From Rhynchospora pubera (Eukaryota; Streptophyta; Magnoliopsida; Poales; Cyperaceae): a stretch of 64,000 bases of DNA. Position 1 is the first letter of the stretch. Each line of letters opens with the position of its first letter. Positions 10,859-22,707 of the stretch are shown in pieces. Position numbers and translations under genes: made by a program. Below the pieces are notes generated by a model, which did not search any database, was not told the DNA's origin, and was given only the letters and a program-made list of their open reading frames with translations. The stretch spans positions 151,709,461 through 151,773,460 of the forward strand of contig CM051460.1 of NCBI GenBank assembly GCA_028095005.1, read 5' to 3'.

Positions 10859-11612
10859 ATATTTTATATATTAAATACATATTATTGTATATAATTAAAT
10901 TATGCATGATGAATAGTTATACATATTATTTTGTATAATTTAAATATATGATACACTATGACCAATTCACATTTTACCCAAAAATAATGAAAAAAAATAC
11001 TGGATAACTTTCGTATATTTATAATGTTCTTAGGCTGAAATTATGATTATGTATTTGACTTAATTGTTGAAAATTACTTATTTAAATTTTTGTTACTTAA
11101 ATTTACATTTTCAGAAAAAAAATTTCTAATATTTTTTTCAGAATTTTCAAAACTGTTATTAGATCAAGAATTTTCTAACAACATAAAAAAGTAAAAAAAT
11201 TTGAATATGTATATATATAATTTTATTTTAGTTAATTTTGAAAGATGATTTGAACTTGTTGAGCAAACACGTTTTGGTGAAGCATTTAGGACACAATTTC
11301 ACGCCTTTCAAATACTGAGCACCGAATTCTTTATCTCATCTGCTTGTCTCATTCCTTTTGTAAATACTCCCTTAGATAAATTTTGACGTTAAATATTAAA
11401 AAATTGGAATGATGTTGGGAACAGACTTTGATATTTGCATAAATATTTGGTCGTCAATTGGAATGACGATCCAAGCTTCCAAGGATTTTGCGATTTCGTC
11501 AATCCGGATGACGATCCAGCGACGTTATTTTTAAAATTTCGAATTTTTAATTGTTATTATCGAAATTCGAGCGAACAGTAACGTTAGTTATAATTTTTTC
11601 GGGAGTACCGAC

Positions 11613-12888
11613 TCTGCTTGCTTTCCTTGTACAGTTGTACAGTGTTTTTTGGGCCGAAAAAAGAGTTTTAACTGCCCATATGTGTTCTTTGGGTTCAATT
11701 TTAATCAATTTGGGTCAATGACAAACACCCAATTGCCCGAACCCAATAGGTGATGCTATCTCATATTCTGGTGAAAATTAATTACTATCATGTGCAGTTT
11801 TATCGTTGTTTGAACAAAATTAATAAATACATAGAGAAGACAATATATAAATGAACAAAGTAAACATATAAATCTGAACAAAAAATGACAAAACTTTTTT
11901 TTTTTGTATGTGGTTACTTTAATTATCTGTATGTTCACAATGCGGCAGGAGTTCCCCTCCCTCTGCCTGGTATTACTTTTGTCAACAAAAAAAGTTAATG
12001 AATTGATTGATTTATATAAAGATGAATTTCGAGAACATTGATAGATGCATGATTTTTTTTTAACAGGAAATGATTTTTCTATCCAACAAAAAATGTCGTT
12101 TAAATCCTGTCTAGTACATTTTTTTTTTTTTTTTGCAGAAAAAAAGATAGAACTATGTTTAAAGTAAAATTGTATGCATGATTCAATCTGTCGAAGCATA
12201 AAAAGAGTGATAGCTAATAACACTTCTTGTTTCAAGAAAATGACTTCGGAAACTTCCGCATTATCAAATTAAGGAAAGTTAACCACCACAAATATTCTCC
12301 ACGCGCCTTTCTATTTCGATCAAGGGTCTCCAATTTTCCGACTTTGTCGTACAGTCATAGTAATTCCTCAAAGTTGTAACCTTTTCAAATTATATGGGAA
12401 CTTCAAACTAGTCACGGACTCACGGTAGAGTTCTATGTATAGTTCTTTTGGTTAGCTCCATTTAATCCATAACTAAGAGAGAGATGAATTTACGCGCAAT
12501 GTTCATATTTATTTCAGTTATTAGTCATGAGTCATGACGTACGTTTTAGTATTTCTTTGTAACTGCAATTTTGAATTTGAGTTAAAATTTTCTAATCGAC
12601 AGATCTGGATTTATACAACAAATATATGCCAATGTATAAATTATTGTATATTCTCAAGAATAATCAAGATTTTTCATCATCTTTTTTCAACGGGCTACAT
12701 AAACGAAAAAAGTTTTAATTAATGCATCTCCAATTGACATGAAATACTCATTTTTTACACCAATATAGATTTTCAACCAAATGAAAGAAAATATAAATAA
12801 CAAACTGCAATATTTTCATACAAATTGATAACATTATTATTGAATGAACAAATTTTAAGAGTTCTTGGAGCTAACTATAGCTAACGTA
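11613..12888. other. Intergenic sequence, no gene recognised
   Basis: AT-rich with several T/A homopolymer runs (for example about 12,120-12,135). Open frames here read as low-complexity translations. No repeat partner was identified in the window. Confidence 0.4.
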
Positions 12889-13119
12889 GGGTGTGTTTGG
12901 CAACGGAATGAATAAGCTTATTCCGAATAATGCTTATTCGGGATGTTGCCAAACGTATTTTGAATAAGCTTTATTCCGAATAAGGCTTATTCAAACCCCT
13001 TATTCTAATACCACCTCTATGGTGGTATTAGCTCTTATTCGGAATAAGAGGAGAGAAGAGAGAGAAAACCTTATTCCAAAAGTTGAATAAGCTTATTCCG
13101 GCGGTTGCCAAACACACCC
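12889..13119. mobile_element. MITE with GGGTGTGTTTGG ends, GTA duplication
   Basis: Terminal inverted repeats GGGTGTGTTTGGCAAC and GTTGCCAAACACACCC are flanked by GTA (12,886-12,888, 13,120-13,122). The arms repeat 'gaataagcttattccg' motifs and the 231 bp can fold back. Confidence 0.75.
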
Positions 13120-13316
13120 GTAATATTAGGTAAGAACTTTTAGCGAAAATAGCAGCTGTTATGATTATCATGAATTCGAAATACGAGGGGATCCCCAAAA
13201 TTAGCAACTTGACGTTATGATTGGACTAAGTAAATATTTTGAATTTTCTTTTAATATCAAATAGGGTGAGATGTTAAGTACCATCTAAATTAAAATTTGT
13301 CACTGCTTTTGTCTTC

Positions 13317-13499
13317 ATCTCCGTTTGGATGTGTTGAGAATAAGGTAGGAAGAAGAGAAGAAATTTATTGGGAAGGGATAAATTTAATGGAAAGTGTGTA
13401 ACTTTTGTGAAGAGTTTGGATGGTTAGAAATAAATTTATTGGTAAAAATTGGTTATTCCTTATTCCTTATTCCGGGAAGAAGCCATCCAAACGGAGCCT
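13317..13499. mobile_element. Tourist-like MITE, reverse orientation
   Basis: It begins CTCCGTTTGGATGTGTTGAG and ends CATCCAAACGGAGCC. Its interior is the inverse of the copy at 2116-2304. The target duplication is not clear. Confidence 0.65.
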
Positions 13500-14536
13500 A
13501 ATCTAATAAACTTTTGGGATGTCAATATGAAAATTATATTGCACAGTTCTGACCGGACGTTTAAACTTCTCAATTTGAGATATAATCATGTTCAAGAGAA
13601 TATTCCATCAAATTGATTTGTCCATAGATTTCTCATATTGCAATAATAATTATTATTATTATTCTTGAAAAAAGATGGAGGTCTTTGCATCCAACTTTCT
13701 TTTTCCCCTGAAATTAAAAGTGTATGCATGGTTTGAACTTTTGACTTTTTTGAAGTTAGTCTAGTGTCCTTATCACTAATTAAGTTACTAATTAAACCAC
13801 ATGCTTCAATAATTATTCTGACCATGTTTGAAAATCTTTATTACAAAATATTACATTCAGAGGTCACATATATCTTATTTAATTCAACTCAACAACTATT
13901 TTTACTATATTTTCAAACAAACTCAATAACCATTCAGAGAAAAACAAAAGACAAATACAAATATCACGTCAAATTAAAATTCTATATTTCTTTTAAGACA
14001 AATACATTGAATGCTACATATGCTGCATTATAGTTTACTCAAGTGTTGATGCAATCACATGACAGTGATGACATCGCCCAGACCTTATTTTTGGTAAAAG
14101 TAGCCACAGCTGACAGATAGGACAGTGCATTAGTTTAAACCAAAACTCATCCGATGCAATCAAAATTTTAGTTATTTCGTTCATCTTCTGTGAAATAATT
14201 TAAAATCTTCATGAATCCTGCAACTGCAATTGCTCAAGTTTGGTACAACATAATTTTAGTGGTTCAGACTTGAAATACATGTGGTTCAAACTGGTACAAA
14301 CATAATTTTAACAACAACCACTGCCACTTCCAAAAAAATAAATTAAAAAAAAATCTTACTTCAAAACTCTGAAATTAACGTCTTCGTATCGTACCTCAAA
14401 ACCCCGAAAATAGTTATGCCAAAAAAAATAAAAGGACACGCGTGCTCAATAGCTTGCAATTAATTGCTAACAAATATTTGTTGTGATGTTAATACAGCGT
14501 TAAATAACATTGAAGTGGAAGAATAATAACTATAAA

Positions 14537-15180
14537 GGTAATGAATGTGTTATCATCTTATGTTTATAAAGCATTTAGTCAATGCTTCCTAACGTTGGAA
14601 AGAAGTTTGTGCGCTTAGCCCAGTTTCTTGGGCGACCGCACGGCTGAGCGTAGATGTAGATAGTGCAAAAAATAAATGCACTACCAAATTATCCTCAAGC
14701 TCTCTAAAATTGGAGCCAATCGTACAATGTTGTTTTCAACATAGGAATGAACTTACACAACGCTCGAGCAGCATCACAACATACATTCGTTGGCAATAGC
14801 TATTGACAATTAATTGAGCAAAGGTAACGAATATTAGTTATCATATTTCTAGAGCAATTAGTAAATGATTTCTCTTCCGCCGTTCACCGAGCTCTGCTGC
14901 AGCAACGGTTGCCAAAATCTCTCAGGAGGCGTTAGCGTGTTTAAGATGGCTATGACGTGTCTGTTTCTTTAGTTTTTAGTTTAGTTTTTAAGTTCCTTTT
15001 CAGTTGACAGCCACTGTCAATTCTTCCAAAAAAAATTAGTAAATGATTTCTAACGTTTGAATAGAAATTTGTGCGCTAGGCTCAGCTTCTTGGGCGACCG
15101 CACGGCTGAGTGTATATGGTACAGTGCAAATTATAAAATGCACCACCAAATTATCCTCAAGCTCTCCAAAAGTGGAGTAT
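14537..15180. repeat. Local tandem duplication of about 290 bp
   Basis: The segment 14,537-14,710 recurs at about 14,823-15,180, once the 161-bp insertion is removed. Both copies share GGGCGACCGCACGGCTGAG and ACCAAATTATCCTCAAGCTC. The copies are clearly diverged. Confidence 0.75.
14874..15034 (+). mobile_element. Short poly(A) retroposon with 17-bp target duplication
   Basis: ATTAGTAAATGATTTCT flanks the insert at 14,857-14,873 and 15,035-15,051. The 161-bp insert ends in an A-run at about 15,028-15,034. A long duplication plus a 3' A-tail is the signature of target-primed reverse transcription. The body is unlike its AT-rich surroundings. It may be a 5'-truncated LINE, a SINE or a retroposed transcript fragment; I do not recognise the source. 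Confidence 0.75.
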
Positions 15181-15520
15181 CTGTCGACGATTATATAATA
15201 GCAAAAATATTCGCGCGAATAAATTTTTAAAATATTTTTCAGTAACAAATATAAAATAAAGAACTATATCATTGGAACTTTTATAATAATTCAAGAACAT
15301 CTATGAAATTTTATGCTATAATAATTTAGAGGACTTGTAAATAGTTAAATAAAACAATTACAATCTTGAATGAGTTAGTTAAAAATATAAAATTTTATTT
15401 TTTTTATGAGATTCAATATATTTTGAATGAGTTGATTAAATTAGATTTATTATTCAAAATGGTCTGTGCATCATGATGCTCTATAGCATTACTTCATTAT
15501 AGTGTTTTTTTTTTAAATAT

Positions 15521-15525
15521 GTTGT
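15521..15525. repeat. Target-site duplication of solo LTR-A, left
   Basis: GTTGT here is repeated immediately after the LTR at 17,289-17,293. Confidence 0.85.
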
Positions 15526-17288
15526 TGTTAGAGATATGTCCTAGAAGCCAATCATACTTGGCTACTTCTATGGTTTTATGTCATGGATGATTTTATATCA
15601 TTTGTTTCTTGATTTATGTGTTGACAGTTCATTCAGGTTGAGGATCTGAATTATAGATCACTGATTTCATTTAGTAGTAAATGACAACAATAAATCTAAA
15701 GCGTCCATAATCTTGATAATTAACAAGGAACATTAATTATCAATAAGATTAGTATGCAAGTTAAGTGATGATTAAGTTCTATAAATCATAGGTTAAGAGT
15801 AACCAACTTAATTGCATATGTTTATGTTAATTGAACATAGTACAGGACATGACCCAGCGAAATAAATATATAGATTGTGTTATGTTTCATTATTTATTTC
15901 GTTATGATTTTGATTCTAAGTTCGAGATATTTATCTTTTCCACACGAGGATAGGTTCAATAAATATCGTCTACCGCTGATTCCCGATAAGGGCTTCTATA
16001 CGGACGTTATTTATGTTCTCTTGAATTGTGCGGGGAAAAGCTAAATAATCAAGAAAACCGTATGTCCCTCATTAATTCACTTAGTGAGTGACGATATCTA
16101 TTTGGGCCCCTTGATGGAGATAGATTGTTTGCTAGCAACTGATACAATTATCTCTAGATCAAGAAACGTATAATCTGCAAGAATGACACATTCCTATCTT
16201 GGATTATACGATGATATCGTGAGACATAGGAATCAAAATAGAGAAATACTTTTATTCTCTTATGCAGGATTAAAATACTGTAGCAGTACATTATTTATGC
16301 GAATTGGGAATCATAACGTGTTGCTAGATAACGCTTATGATTATTGGAATTAAATAACGATTTAATTCCATGTCCAACTTAGCATAAATCCTCAAAGGGT
16401 CACACAGATCGAAATATAACCAAACGGTGCATTAATCATTTATTTGCATCAGTGTGCTTTTGCGAAAATATGATAAGTTGATTAATTGATTATATGTCGA
16501 TATAATTAATTAATTCAAACGGATCATATCGAAATGATTTAATGCACAAGCTAATCTCATGATAATTATTAATTAGTTAATAATTATTAAACACAACATA
16601 ATTTAATATAAATAGTTATATTAAATTATTGGGTCGATATTTATTATTGAATAAATAGCCCAAATATAGAGCATTTAATGGTGGATCAAATTAATTAGAT
16701 TGTGGATCAATTAATGGATTGAATGAAGCCCAAAAAGGCCTCTTTGTGGCCGGCCATGTAGGTGGGTGGTAGGTAGGTGGCACACTTGTAAATAGATGGA
16801 ACTAGTTGCTAGGGTTTGAGCATTATAAAAGAGCCCTTGTGGAGGCTCTTGGCTCCTCTCTCTCTCTTCCTCCTTCTAGGCCGCCACCACCTCCCCTTCT
16901 TCCTCTATTGGCCGCCACCAAACATCATCCCTTCCACCATTAATGCTCATGTGTTGAGCTCCATTCTCTCCACTTAATTAAAGAGTTATTAAGAAGGCGA
17001 GAAAGTTTGGGATTAGCCTAGACCTTGTAGCTTCTAGCAAAGCTTGTAGGTCTTGGTTAATTTCGTGGTGGACTCGAGGACGAGCTTGGCACGAAGGAGG
17101 AGCTAGACGCGAGCACCACCTACAACCTAGCCTGTTCAAGCCTCTTGATTACTATATCAAGAGAGGTATACCTTTGAACCTTTCTCTTTTGTGTGGATGG
17201 CTAAGTACTAGATCTTGTTTTGCATGATTGCTTGTGGCTAATTAGGAGTAATTAATCATAAAAATGAAAATTATGCACTTTACTAACA
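15526..17288 (+). mobile_element. Solo LTR-A of a Ty1/copia retrotransposon
   Basis: The 1763-bp LTR starts TGTTAGAGATATGTCC and ends TTTACTAACA (TG...CA), and is flanked by GTTGT on both sides. No internal region follows, so this is a solo LTR produced by LTR-LTR recombination. It matches LTR-A2 (26,296-28,058) at all but two bases that I could find. A TATA box candidate TATAAAA lies at 16,824-16,830. Length and the TGTTAGAG...CCTAGAAG start resemble the Angela/BARE lineage. Confidence 0.9.
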
Positions 17289-17396
17289 GTTGTTATATAG
17301 CATTACTTCATTACTTCAGTAGATATGTTGTTCAATTTTTTTTAATTAGATGAAAAATCAAAATATATTGTTTCTTCGTCTAATAACAATTAGTTT

Positions 17397-17427
<31 letters not shown>

Positions 17428-17450
17428 CAACAACGACGACGACGACAACA

Positions 17451-17484
<34 letters not shown>

Positions 17485-17485
17485 G
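17397..17485. repeat. Mirror-like trinucleotide microsatellite
   Basis: (TAA)n passes into (CAA)n, (CGA)n and CAA, then (ATT)n, so the outer TAA and ATT runs are complementary and can pair as a hairpin. The copy at about 28,168-28,248 is two repeat units shorter. Confidence 0.85.
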
Positions 17486-17767
17486 TATTGTTATTTGAAC
17501 GCTCATTACTATGTCACCCATGATATGAAAATAAATCTACTGCCAAGCAAATTTCTTCTCAGCTGATCACTGTTGATGGTTTAAGATAGGATAATAGAGT
17601 GGGTTTTTAATATCAAAAAGAAAAAGTGCCATTTCTTGCAAAATGAAAAGTGAGTTCCTCAGCTCTTATAAGAAAATTCTTTGCTACAAACTTACAATAC
17701 GCCCCGGATTAATTAGACCAGTGGGGCCCACATGTCAGCTTGCCAAGTGCACAGTATGGATCAAGGA

Positions 17768-18070
17768 TAGGGCTGTCAAACGTAGCCGAAATGCACGGAA
17801 CAAGCCATTCCGTTTTTCGTTTCGCTGAGGAACACGGTACAAGATATCATTTCGTTAGCCGTTTCGTTTTTGAAACGGCACAGATTTTCGTTTCACTTCA
17901 GAAAATACACATAAAACGGTTTAAAATGAGACTGAAACAGTCGAAACAGTACAATCTAGTATTTCGTATTTCGCTTAACCTAAACGAAATAAAAATTGAT
18001 ATTGTTATTCGTTTCATTTCGCTTAACCTAAACGGAATCACTTACTTTTTTGTCACGTTGACGGCTCTCC
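17768..18070. mobile_element. Possible hAT-like MITE with TAGGGCTGTCAAACG end
   Basis: The left end TAGGGCTGTCAAACG has an approximate inverse at about 18,053-18,070 (CGTTGACGGCTCTC). The interior repeats 'cgtttcgttt' and 'aaacgaaat' motifs like the hAT MITE at 49,614-49,929. No target duplication was confirmed. The duplicated copy lies at about 28,532-28,834. Confidence 0.45.
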
Positions 18071-18181
18071 TGGAGAGAGGATTCGTATTTGACTACCGGG
18101 TCTGTGTTGATTGACCCATTGCCCATTGGGCCATTGGTCTCCTGTCATTAGTGCACCCACTAAAACTTCGCCAGTTTATCT

Positions 18182-19951
18182 TGTTAGAGTTATGTCCTAG
18201 AAGTCAATAATTTAATGACTTAATTATTAGTTTATGTCTTGGATGATATTTTATCATCTGTTCCTAGGTTTATTATTGACAGATCATTCAGGTTGAGGAT
18301 CTGAATTGTGGATCTCTGTGGATCATTCTTTAGAATGACAATAATAAATCTAAATGGTCCATAATCTTGATAATTAACAAGGAACATTAATTATCATATA
18401 AGATTAGTATGCAAGTTAAATGATGATTAAGTTCTACAAATCATAGGTAAAGAGTTGCCAACTTAATTGCATATGTATATGTTATGGAACATAGTACAGG
18501 ACTTGACCCAATGAAATAAACATATGGATTGTGTTATGTGTCATTGTTTATTTCGTTATGATTTTGGTTCTAAGTTTGAGATGTTTATCTTTTGCACATG
18601 AGGATAGGTTCAATAAATATTGTCTACCGCTGATTTCCGATAAGGGCTGCTATACGGACTTTATTTATGTTCTCTTGAATTGTGCGGGGAAAAGCTAATC
18701 ATCAAGAAAACCGTATGTCCCTCATTAATTCACTTAGTGAGTGACGATATCTGTTTGGGCCCCTTGATGGAGTTGGATCGTATGCGCGCAACTAAGCGAT
18801 CAACTCTAGATCAAGAAACGTATAATCTGCAAGAATGACACATTCCTATCTTGGATTATACGATGATATCGTGAGACATAAGAATCAAAATAGAGAAACA
18901 TAATTATTCTCTTATGCAGGATTGAAATATTGTAGCTGTACACTATTTATGCGAATTGGGAATCATAACGTGTTGCTAGATACCGCTTATGATTATTGGA
19001 ATTAAATAGAGATTTAATTCCATGGCCAACATAGCATAAATCCTCAAAGGGTCACACAAATAGGACTTTAACCATACAGTGTATTAATTGATTTGTTTGC
19101 ATTGGAGAATGCAAAAATATGATGTGTTGATTAATTAATTATATACTGTTGCAAACCGTTATAATTAATTATATCAAAAGGATCATATAGAAATTAATTT
19201 AATACATATGCTTATCCCAAAGTAATTATCATTAAGTTGATGATTTATTATGCTCAACAACATTTAATATAATTGTAGGAATTATATTGAATAAATAGGC
19301 TTAATTTAATTAGCCGTTATGAGCCGAAATGATAATCGATTGAAAAGGCCCATTATATATTTGATATAGTAGGCTTGAGAGAGAATAAACAAAATATGGA
19401 AATGGCCCATTTAGGACCTTTATTAGGCCGGCCATAGAGTGGCAAAAGAGTAAATAGTGAGGTGAGAAGGTTGGACTTGATCTCTATATAAAGACCACTA
19501 GTTGGTGCCTTCCAACCCTAGTTCTCTCTCCTCCTCTTGCCTCCTTCTCTAGCCGCCACCTTCAAGAGAGGAAATTAGTTTTCTCTATTCCATTTTATAC
19601 TCTCTTCCATTGATTATTATTAGGTCTCATGTGTTGAGAATAGTTATTCCTAAATTAGTTCAAGAATAGTAAAGGGATTAGCATTCCTCTAGTTCCTACT
19701 AGCATAGGACCTATGAGAATGGTTAGTTTCCTTGGTGGACTCGAGGCCAATATGGAGGAGGCGCATGGAGGCACGCCACCGACTCCCATGCCGTGGTCGA
19801 GCCCTGCGAATACGATTTCGCGGGAGGTACAATTTCCACCTATCTCTTTGTGTCGAATGAGCTTATGTACTAGATCTCGTGTTGCTTGTGTTTTAATTGG
19901 ATTAATTAAGCGTAATTAGTCACAAAATTAAAATTGAGCAATTTCCTAACA
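18182..19951 (+). mobile_element. LTR-B1, 5' LTR of the chimeric copia element
   Basis: This 1770-bp LTR runs from TGTTAGAGTTATGTCC to TTTCCTAACA, with TATCT immediately upstream. It differs from LTR-B2 at three positions by hand count and from the LTR-A type throughout. A TATATAAA promoter candidate sits at 19,485-19,492. It is paired on the 3' side with an LTR of the A type, so the element has mismatched ends. Confidence 0.9.
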
Positions 19952-19952
19952 G

Positions 19953-19964
19953 TGGTATCAGAGC
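19953..19964 (+). other. Primer binding site, initiator tRNA-Met
   Basis: TGGTATCAGAGC lies one base after the LTR end and matches the complement of the 3' end of plant initiator tRNA-Met, the usual copia primer for minus-strand synthesis. Confidence 0.9.
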
Positions 19965-22026
19965 ACATGGTCGTACTTAATCTATTTTGACACTTAAAAG
20001 AAATTGGCTAATTAACGGATTAGTAGAGATGATGCATTTGTTTGCTGTCTGGAAATTGTATTTTCTGTGTTGTTTCGCGTTTTTTGCTATGATATGTTCT
20101 CTGGAAGATGTTTCCATCTGCATAAAAGTTGTAGATCTGTGGATTGTGATTCTTTTAGCGTTAGATTCATATTTTTCTGAATTAGTATGAATTTATTGTG
20201 AATAAAACGGCGACAGTGCGCAGAACCAGTTTTGCTTGCACTGTCCTGTTTGAATGGCTTGAAAGATTTGTATTTTGAATATAAGTACCAGTGTTCTATG
20301 GCTAGAATTAAAGAGAACTTGAAGCTCTTTCTGAGAATGTGTAGATTGTTGCATGACTCGGATTAATTTGTGGGTTTTCAAGTATGAAAAGGAAGATCTT
20401 GTCAGATCCAGTTTATTGAGCAAATCGATTTTTCTAATAAACTGTACCAACTGAGAACTCCTTTAAATATTCTGTTTAAATGGAGTTGTTCTATTTTGAG
20501 TTAGAATTCCAGAAAAATTAATTTCATAATTTTTCGTGGAAGTTTGGATCTTCAACTAGGTTAAAATATTTCGATCGACAGTCTGTTCCAGTACAGAATT
20601 TGTTGATTGTTTAGTATGTAACTCGAACTTTTTGAACTGAACTTGGTGGTTTTCTTTTCATGGATAGATAGCCTATAGACTAAACTAGTTTTTCTATGTA
20701 TATTATATATATAAAAACTGATTAGAAGGTGGTCTAACAGACCAAATGGTTGAGAGGATAAACTGAAAATCTCATAATGGTGTTTCGTGCACTTGTAAGA
20801 GATATGTCATTTTTTATTCTCCCAGATGGTTTAAGATCTCTTCTTGAACTTTTTACTGGTAATCACAACTGTGATAAGGAGCTTAAGTAATTTATTTGAG
20901 AATTTTTGGAGACCCTTAACTATTGATTTTGTTGGATTCCATTAGTTACGTTTTTAATAAATTACCGTTTTTCTAAGTATTCAAATTAGTTGAAAACAAT
21001 TAGAAAACTCCTTGTTTGATCTCCTTTCAGTTATGGGGTGTTGAAAGAACTTTCTAAATGAATTTAAACAAGTTTTGTTGTTTAAAATTGAGAATTTGTA
21101 CACGGAATTTATTTATGGCAAACGATACGCAAAGATGCTTGAAAATCGTTAATTGGAAACAAAGTGCTTGTATGTGCTAACTTTGTTTTGTAGGTGGATA
21201 GTGGGTTTAGTATGGCTCATGACTCAATGCCTTGTGGTTGTAATTTGAATGCATGTGTGAATGTTTGTAATGCGGCCTTTGGTGCCATTAATTAATTAAT
21301 TTGTTGATTAATTTTTGATGTAACTTGTGAGGATTGCATGCCCCTAAGGTTATGATGGAAATATGATATTTTCACATGTATTTTTATTCCTTTATTTTAT
21401 ATAGGATTTAGATCCTTATAGAATTTAGTGGGAGAGGCAAGAATTAGATTAGTTTTGCTCCATGGACGATGTGGCGAAACTAATGCAAGCGGGAGCCATA
21501 CAAACCCACAACTATGAGATGCTTATATGATTACTTGTGTTAGGTTAGGTATGGGTGTATGCTTACACGACCACCAAACAAAGTGTCATATGAATTGTTA
21601 GTCCCAAACTAAAACGAATAAGTTAAATCGCCCTCCTTCTCTCTATCCCCTTCACGCCGATTGTCACTCATGGCGCGGTCCGCCCAAGCGGACGTCATGG
21701 TTGCCAATTCGGTAGTCGGGGTGCAAATAGCTAAGATTTGCAAGGAGCAAATAGTGAGAAGTGACTTTTCGATGGACCCAACTAGAGTTTGGACATCGGG
21801 GCGAAGTTCGCCTATGCGAACCAAGAGTCATGGTAAGATGATTGGTTGGAGAACCTACCTTATCTAGTCATTTTGGATGACGTGCCATAGCAGGTCCATT
21901 TTGACGAAAATAGGGATCTTGGAAATCACTATACTTAGGGACTTTAAAAAGTGTAGTGAAAGTTTTACTTTTGTTAAAACTAAAAACATAAAACTAATTG
22001 ACCTTTAAATTCGATAATTGTTGTAG
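19965..22026 (+). other. Untranslated leader of the chimeric copia element
   Basis: About 2 kb of leader precedes gag, a length also seen in BARE/Angela elements, and it should hold packaging and dimerisation signals. Up to 21,075 it is identical or nearly so to 30,729-31,839. From 21,076 on the two leaders diverge by several percent, marking the switch from B-type to A-type sequence. Small frames at 19,987-20,190 and 20,193-20,450 are not convincing genes. Confidence 0.8.
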
Positions 22027-22707
22027 ATGTCTTCCTCCTCTTTAACGCTTCGTTCTCTTCTTGAGAAAGAGAAACTCACCTTTAACGGTGTTAATTTCTT
22101 GGATTGGCACCGCAACCTAAGGCTTGCCCTTAGGTTTGAGAAAAGAGAGTATCTCCTTTCCACTCCAATTCCCTCTGCTCCTAAGGACACCGATCCGAAG
22201 GATAAGCAAGAGGCATATGAGAAGCACGTCAATGACGACATGGAGATGTCGGTCTTGATGGTTGCGGTCATGGAATCGGAACTCCAAAAGGAGTTCATTG
22301 ATAGTGGTTATGGAGTGTTCGAAATGATCACTCGTCTCGAGAACATGTTCCAAACCAAGGCCCGCACCGAAAGGGCCCGTCTTATCAAGGCCGTCGCCAA
22401 CACTCGCTTGGCGGAAGGTCATGAAGTCGGGCCACACGTCATGAAGATGGCGGGGTTGTTTCGACAGCTTGAAAAGCTTGACACGCCCTTTCCTTCGGGT
22501 GCGATTCAAGATTTCATTCTCAACTCCCTCCCTCCAAGCTTCACCGGTTTTGTTGTGAACTACCGGATGAATGGCATGGACAAGAGCATGGATGATCTCC
22601 AAAACATGCTCGTTGAGACGGAGGACAGTCTCAAGAAGGAGAAGGGCCCAAAGGATGTTCTTGCCGTGAGTGACAAGAGCAAGAAGATCAAGAAGCGAGG
22701 CCGTTGA
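22027..22707 (+). CDS. gag: Copia Gag (capsid part), truncated by a frameshift
   Basis: 226 codons start at the first ATG after the leader (MSSSSLTLRSLLEKEKL). The region F-NGVNFLDWHRNLRLALRFE and following is the UBN2/Retrotran_gag-type capsid domain that forms the cytoplasmic virus-like particle. The reading frame ends in ...KKIKKRGR-stop, just before the CCHC zinc knuckle, which lies in the next frame. Copia Gag-Pol is normally one continuous frame, so I read this as an indel near 22,700. A gag-pol frameshift signal is less likely because related plant copias do not use one. Confidence 0.85.
   Translation: MSSSSLTLRSLLEKEKLTFNGVNFLDWHRNLRLALRFEKREYLLSTPIPSAPKDTDPKDKQEAYEKHVNDDMEMSVLMVAVMESELQKEFIDSGYGVFEMITRLENMFQTKARTERARLIKAVANTRLAEGHEVGPHVMKMAGLFRQLEKLDTPFPSGAIQDFILNSLPPSFTGFVVNYRMNGMDKSMDDLQNMLVETEDSLKKEKGPKDVLAVSDKSKKIKKRGR

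Larger units (their letters stand above)
8640..11612. mobile_element. Large coding-free palindromic (foldback) element
   Basis: A left arm of about 720 bp (8640-9357) is repeated in inverted orientation at about 10,952-11,612. Matching landmarks include TATAACTAACGTTACTGTTC near both outer ends, AAATGCTTCACCAAAACGTG (9020s; inverse at 11,270s) and TTTTGGGTAAAATGTGAATT (9320s; inverse at 10,970s). The 1.6-kb centre is extremely AT-rich and contains further palindromes, direct repeats and a separate foldback insertion. The left arm has about 50 extra bases around 8790-8850. No open frame resembles a transposase. Superfamily unknown; a MULE-like or foldback non-autonomous transposon is my best guess. 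Exact termini and target duplication were not established. Confidence 0.7.
13840..15520. repeat. Diverged tandem unit P1, left part
   Basis: Blocks here recur further right in the same order. About 13,840-13,970 matches about 40,240-40,350, and 14,045-14,110 ('gtgttgatgcaatcacatgac...') matches 40,407-40,480. The unit is broken by the solo LTR at 15,526 and resumes at 17,294. No conserved reading frame was seen. Confidence 0.65.
17294..18181. repeat. Host spacer between LTR-A and LTR-B, copy 1 (part of P1)
   Basis: Host DNA of tandem unit P1. About 17,500-17,720 matches 43,000-43,200, and 18,090-18,181 matches 48,985-49,060. It is duplicated almost perfectly at 28,064-28,945 apart from a 6-bp microsatellite change. 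The last five bases, TATCT, form the left target duplication of the B element. Frames starting at 17,643 and 17,740 are not recognisable genes. Confidence 0.8.

Noticed and set aside
11756..12235. A 159-codon minus-strand frame
   Set aside because: The translation is dominated by homopolymer-derived K/F runs and hydrophobic low-complexity sequence, with no start context or homology I recognise.
17740..18114. A 124-codon frame present in both spacer copies
   Set aside because: It lies over a probable hAT-like MITE with repetitive cgtttcg motifs and is duplicated only because the segment is.
19713..19919. A 68-codon frame conserved in all three LTR-B copies
   Set aside because: The copies share it by descent as LTR sequence. 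It has no domain, and such conservation is expected without selection.
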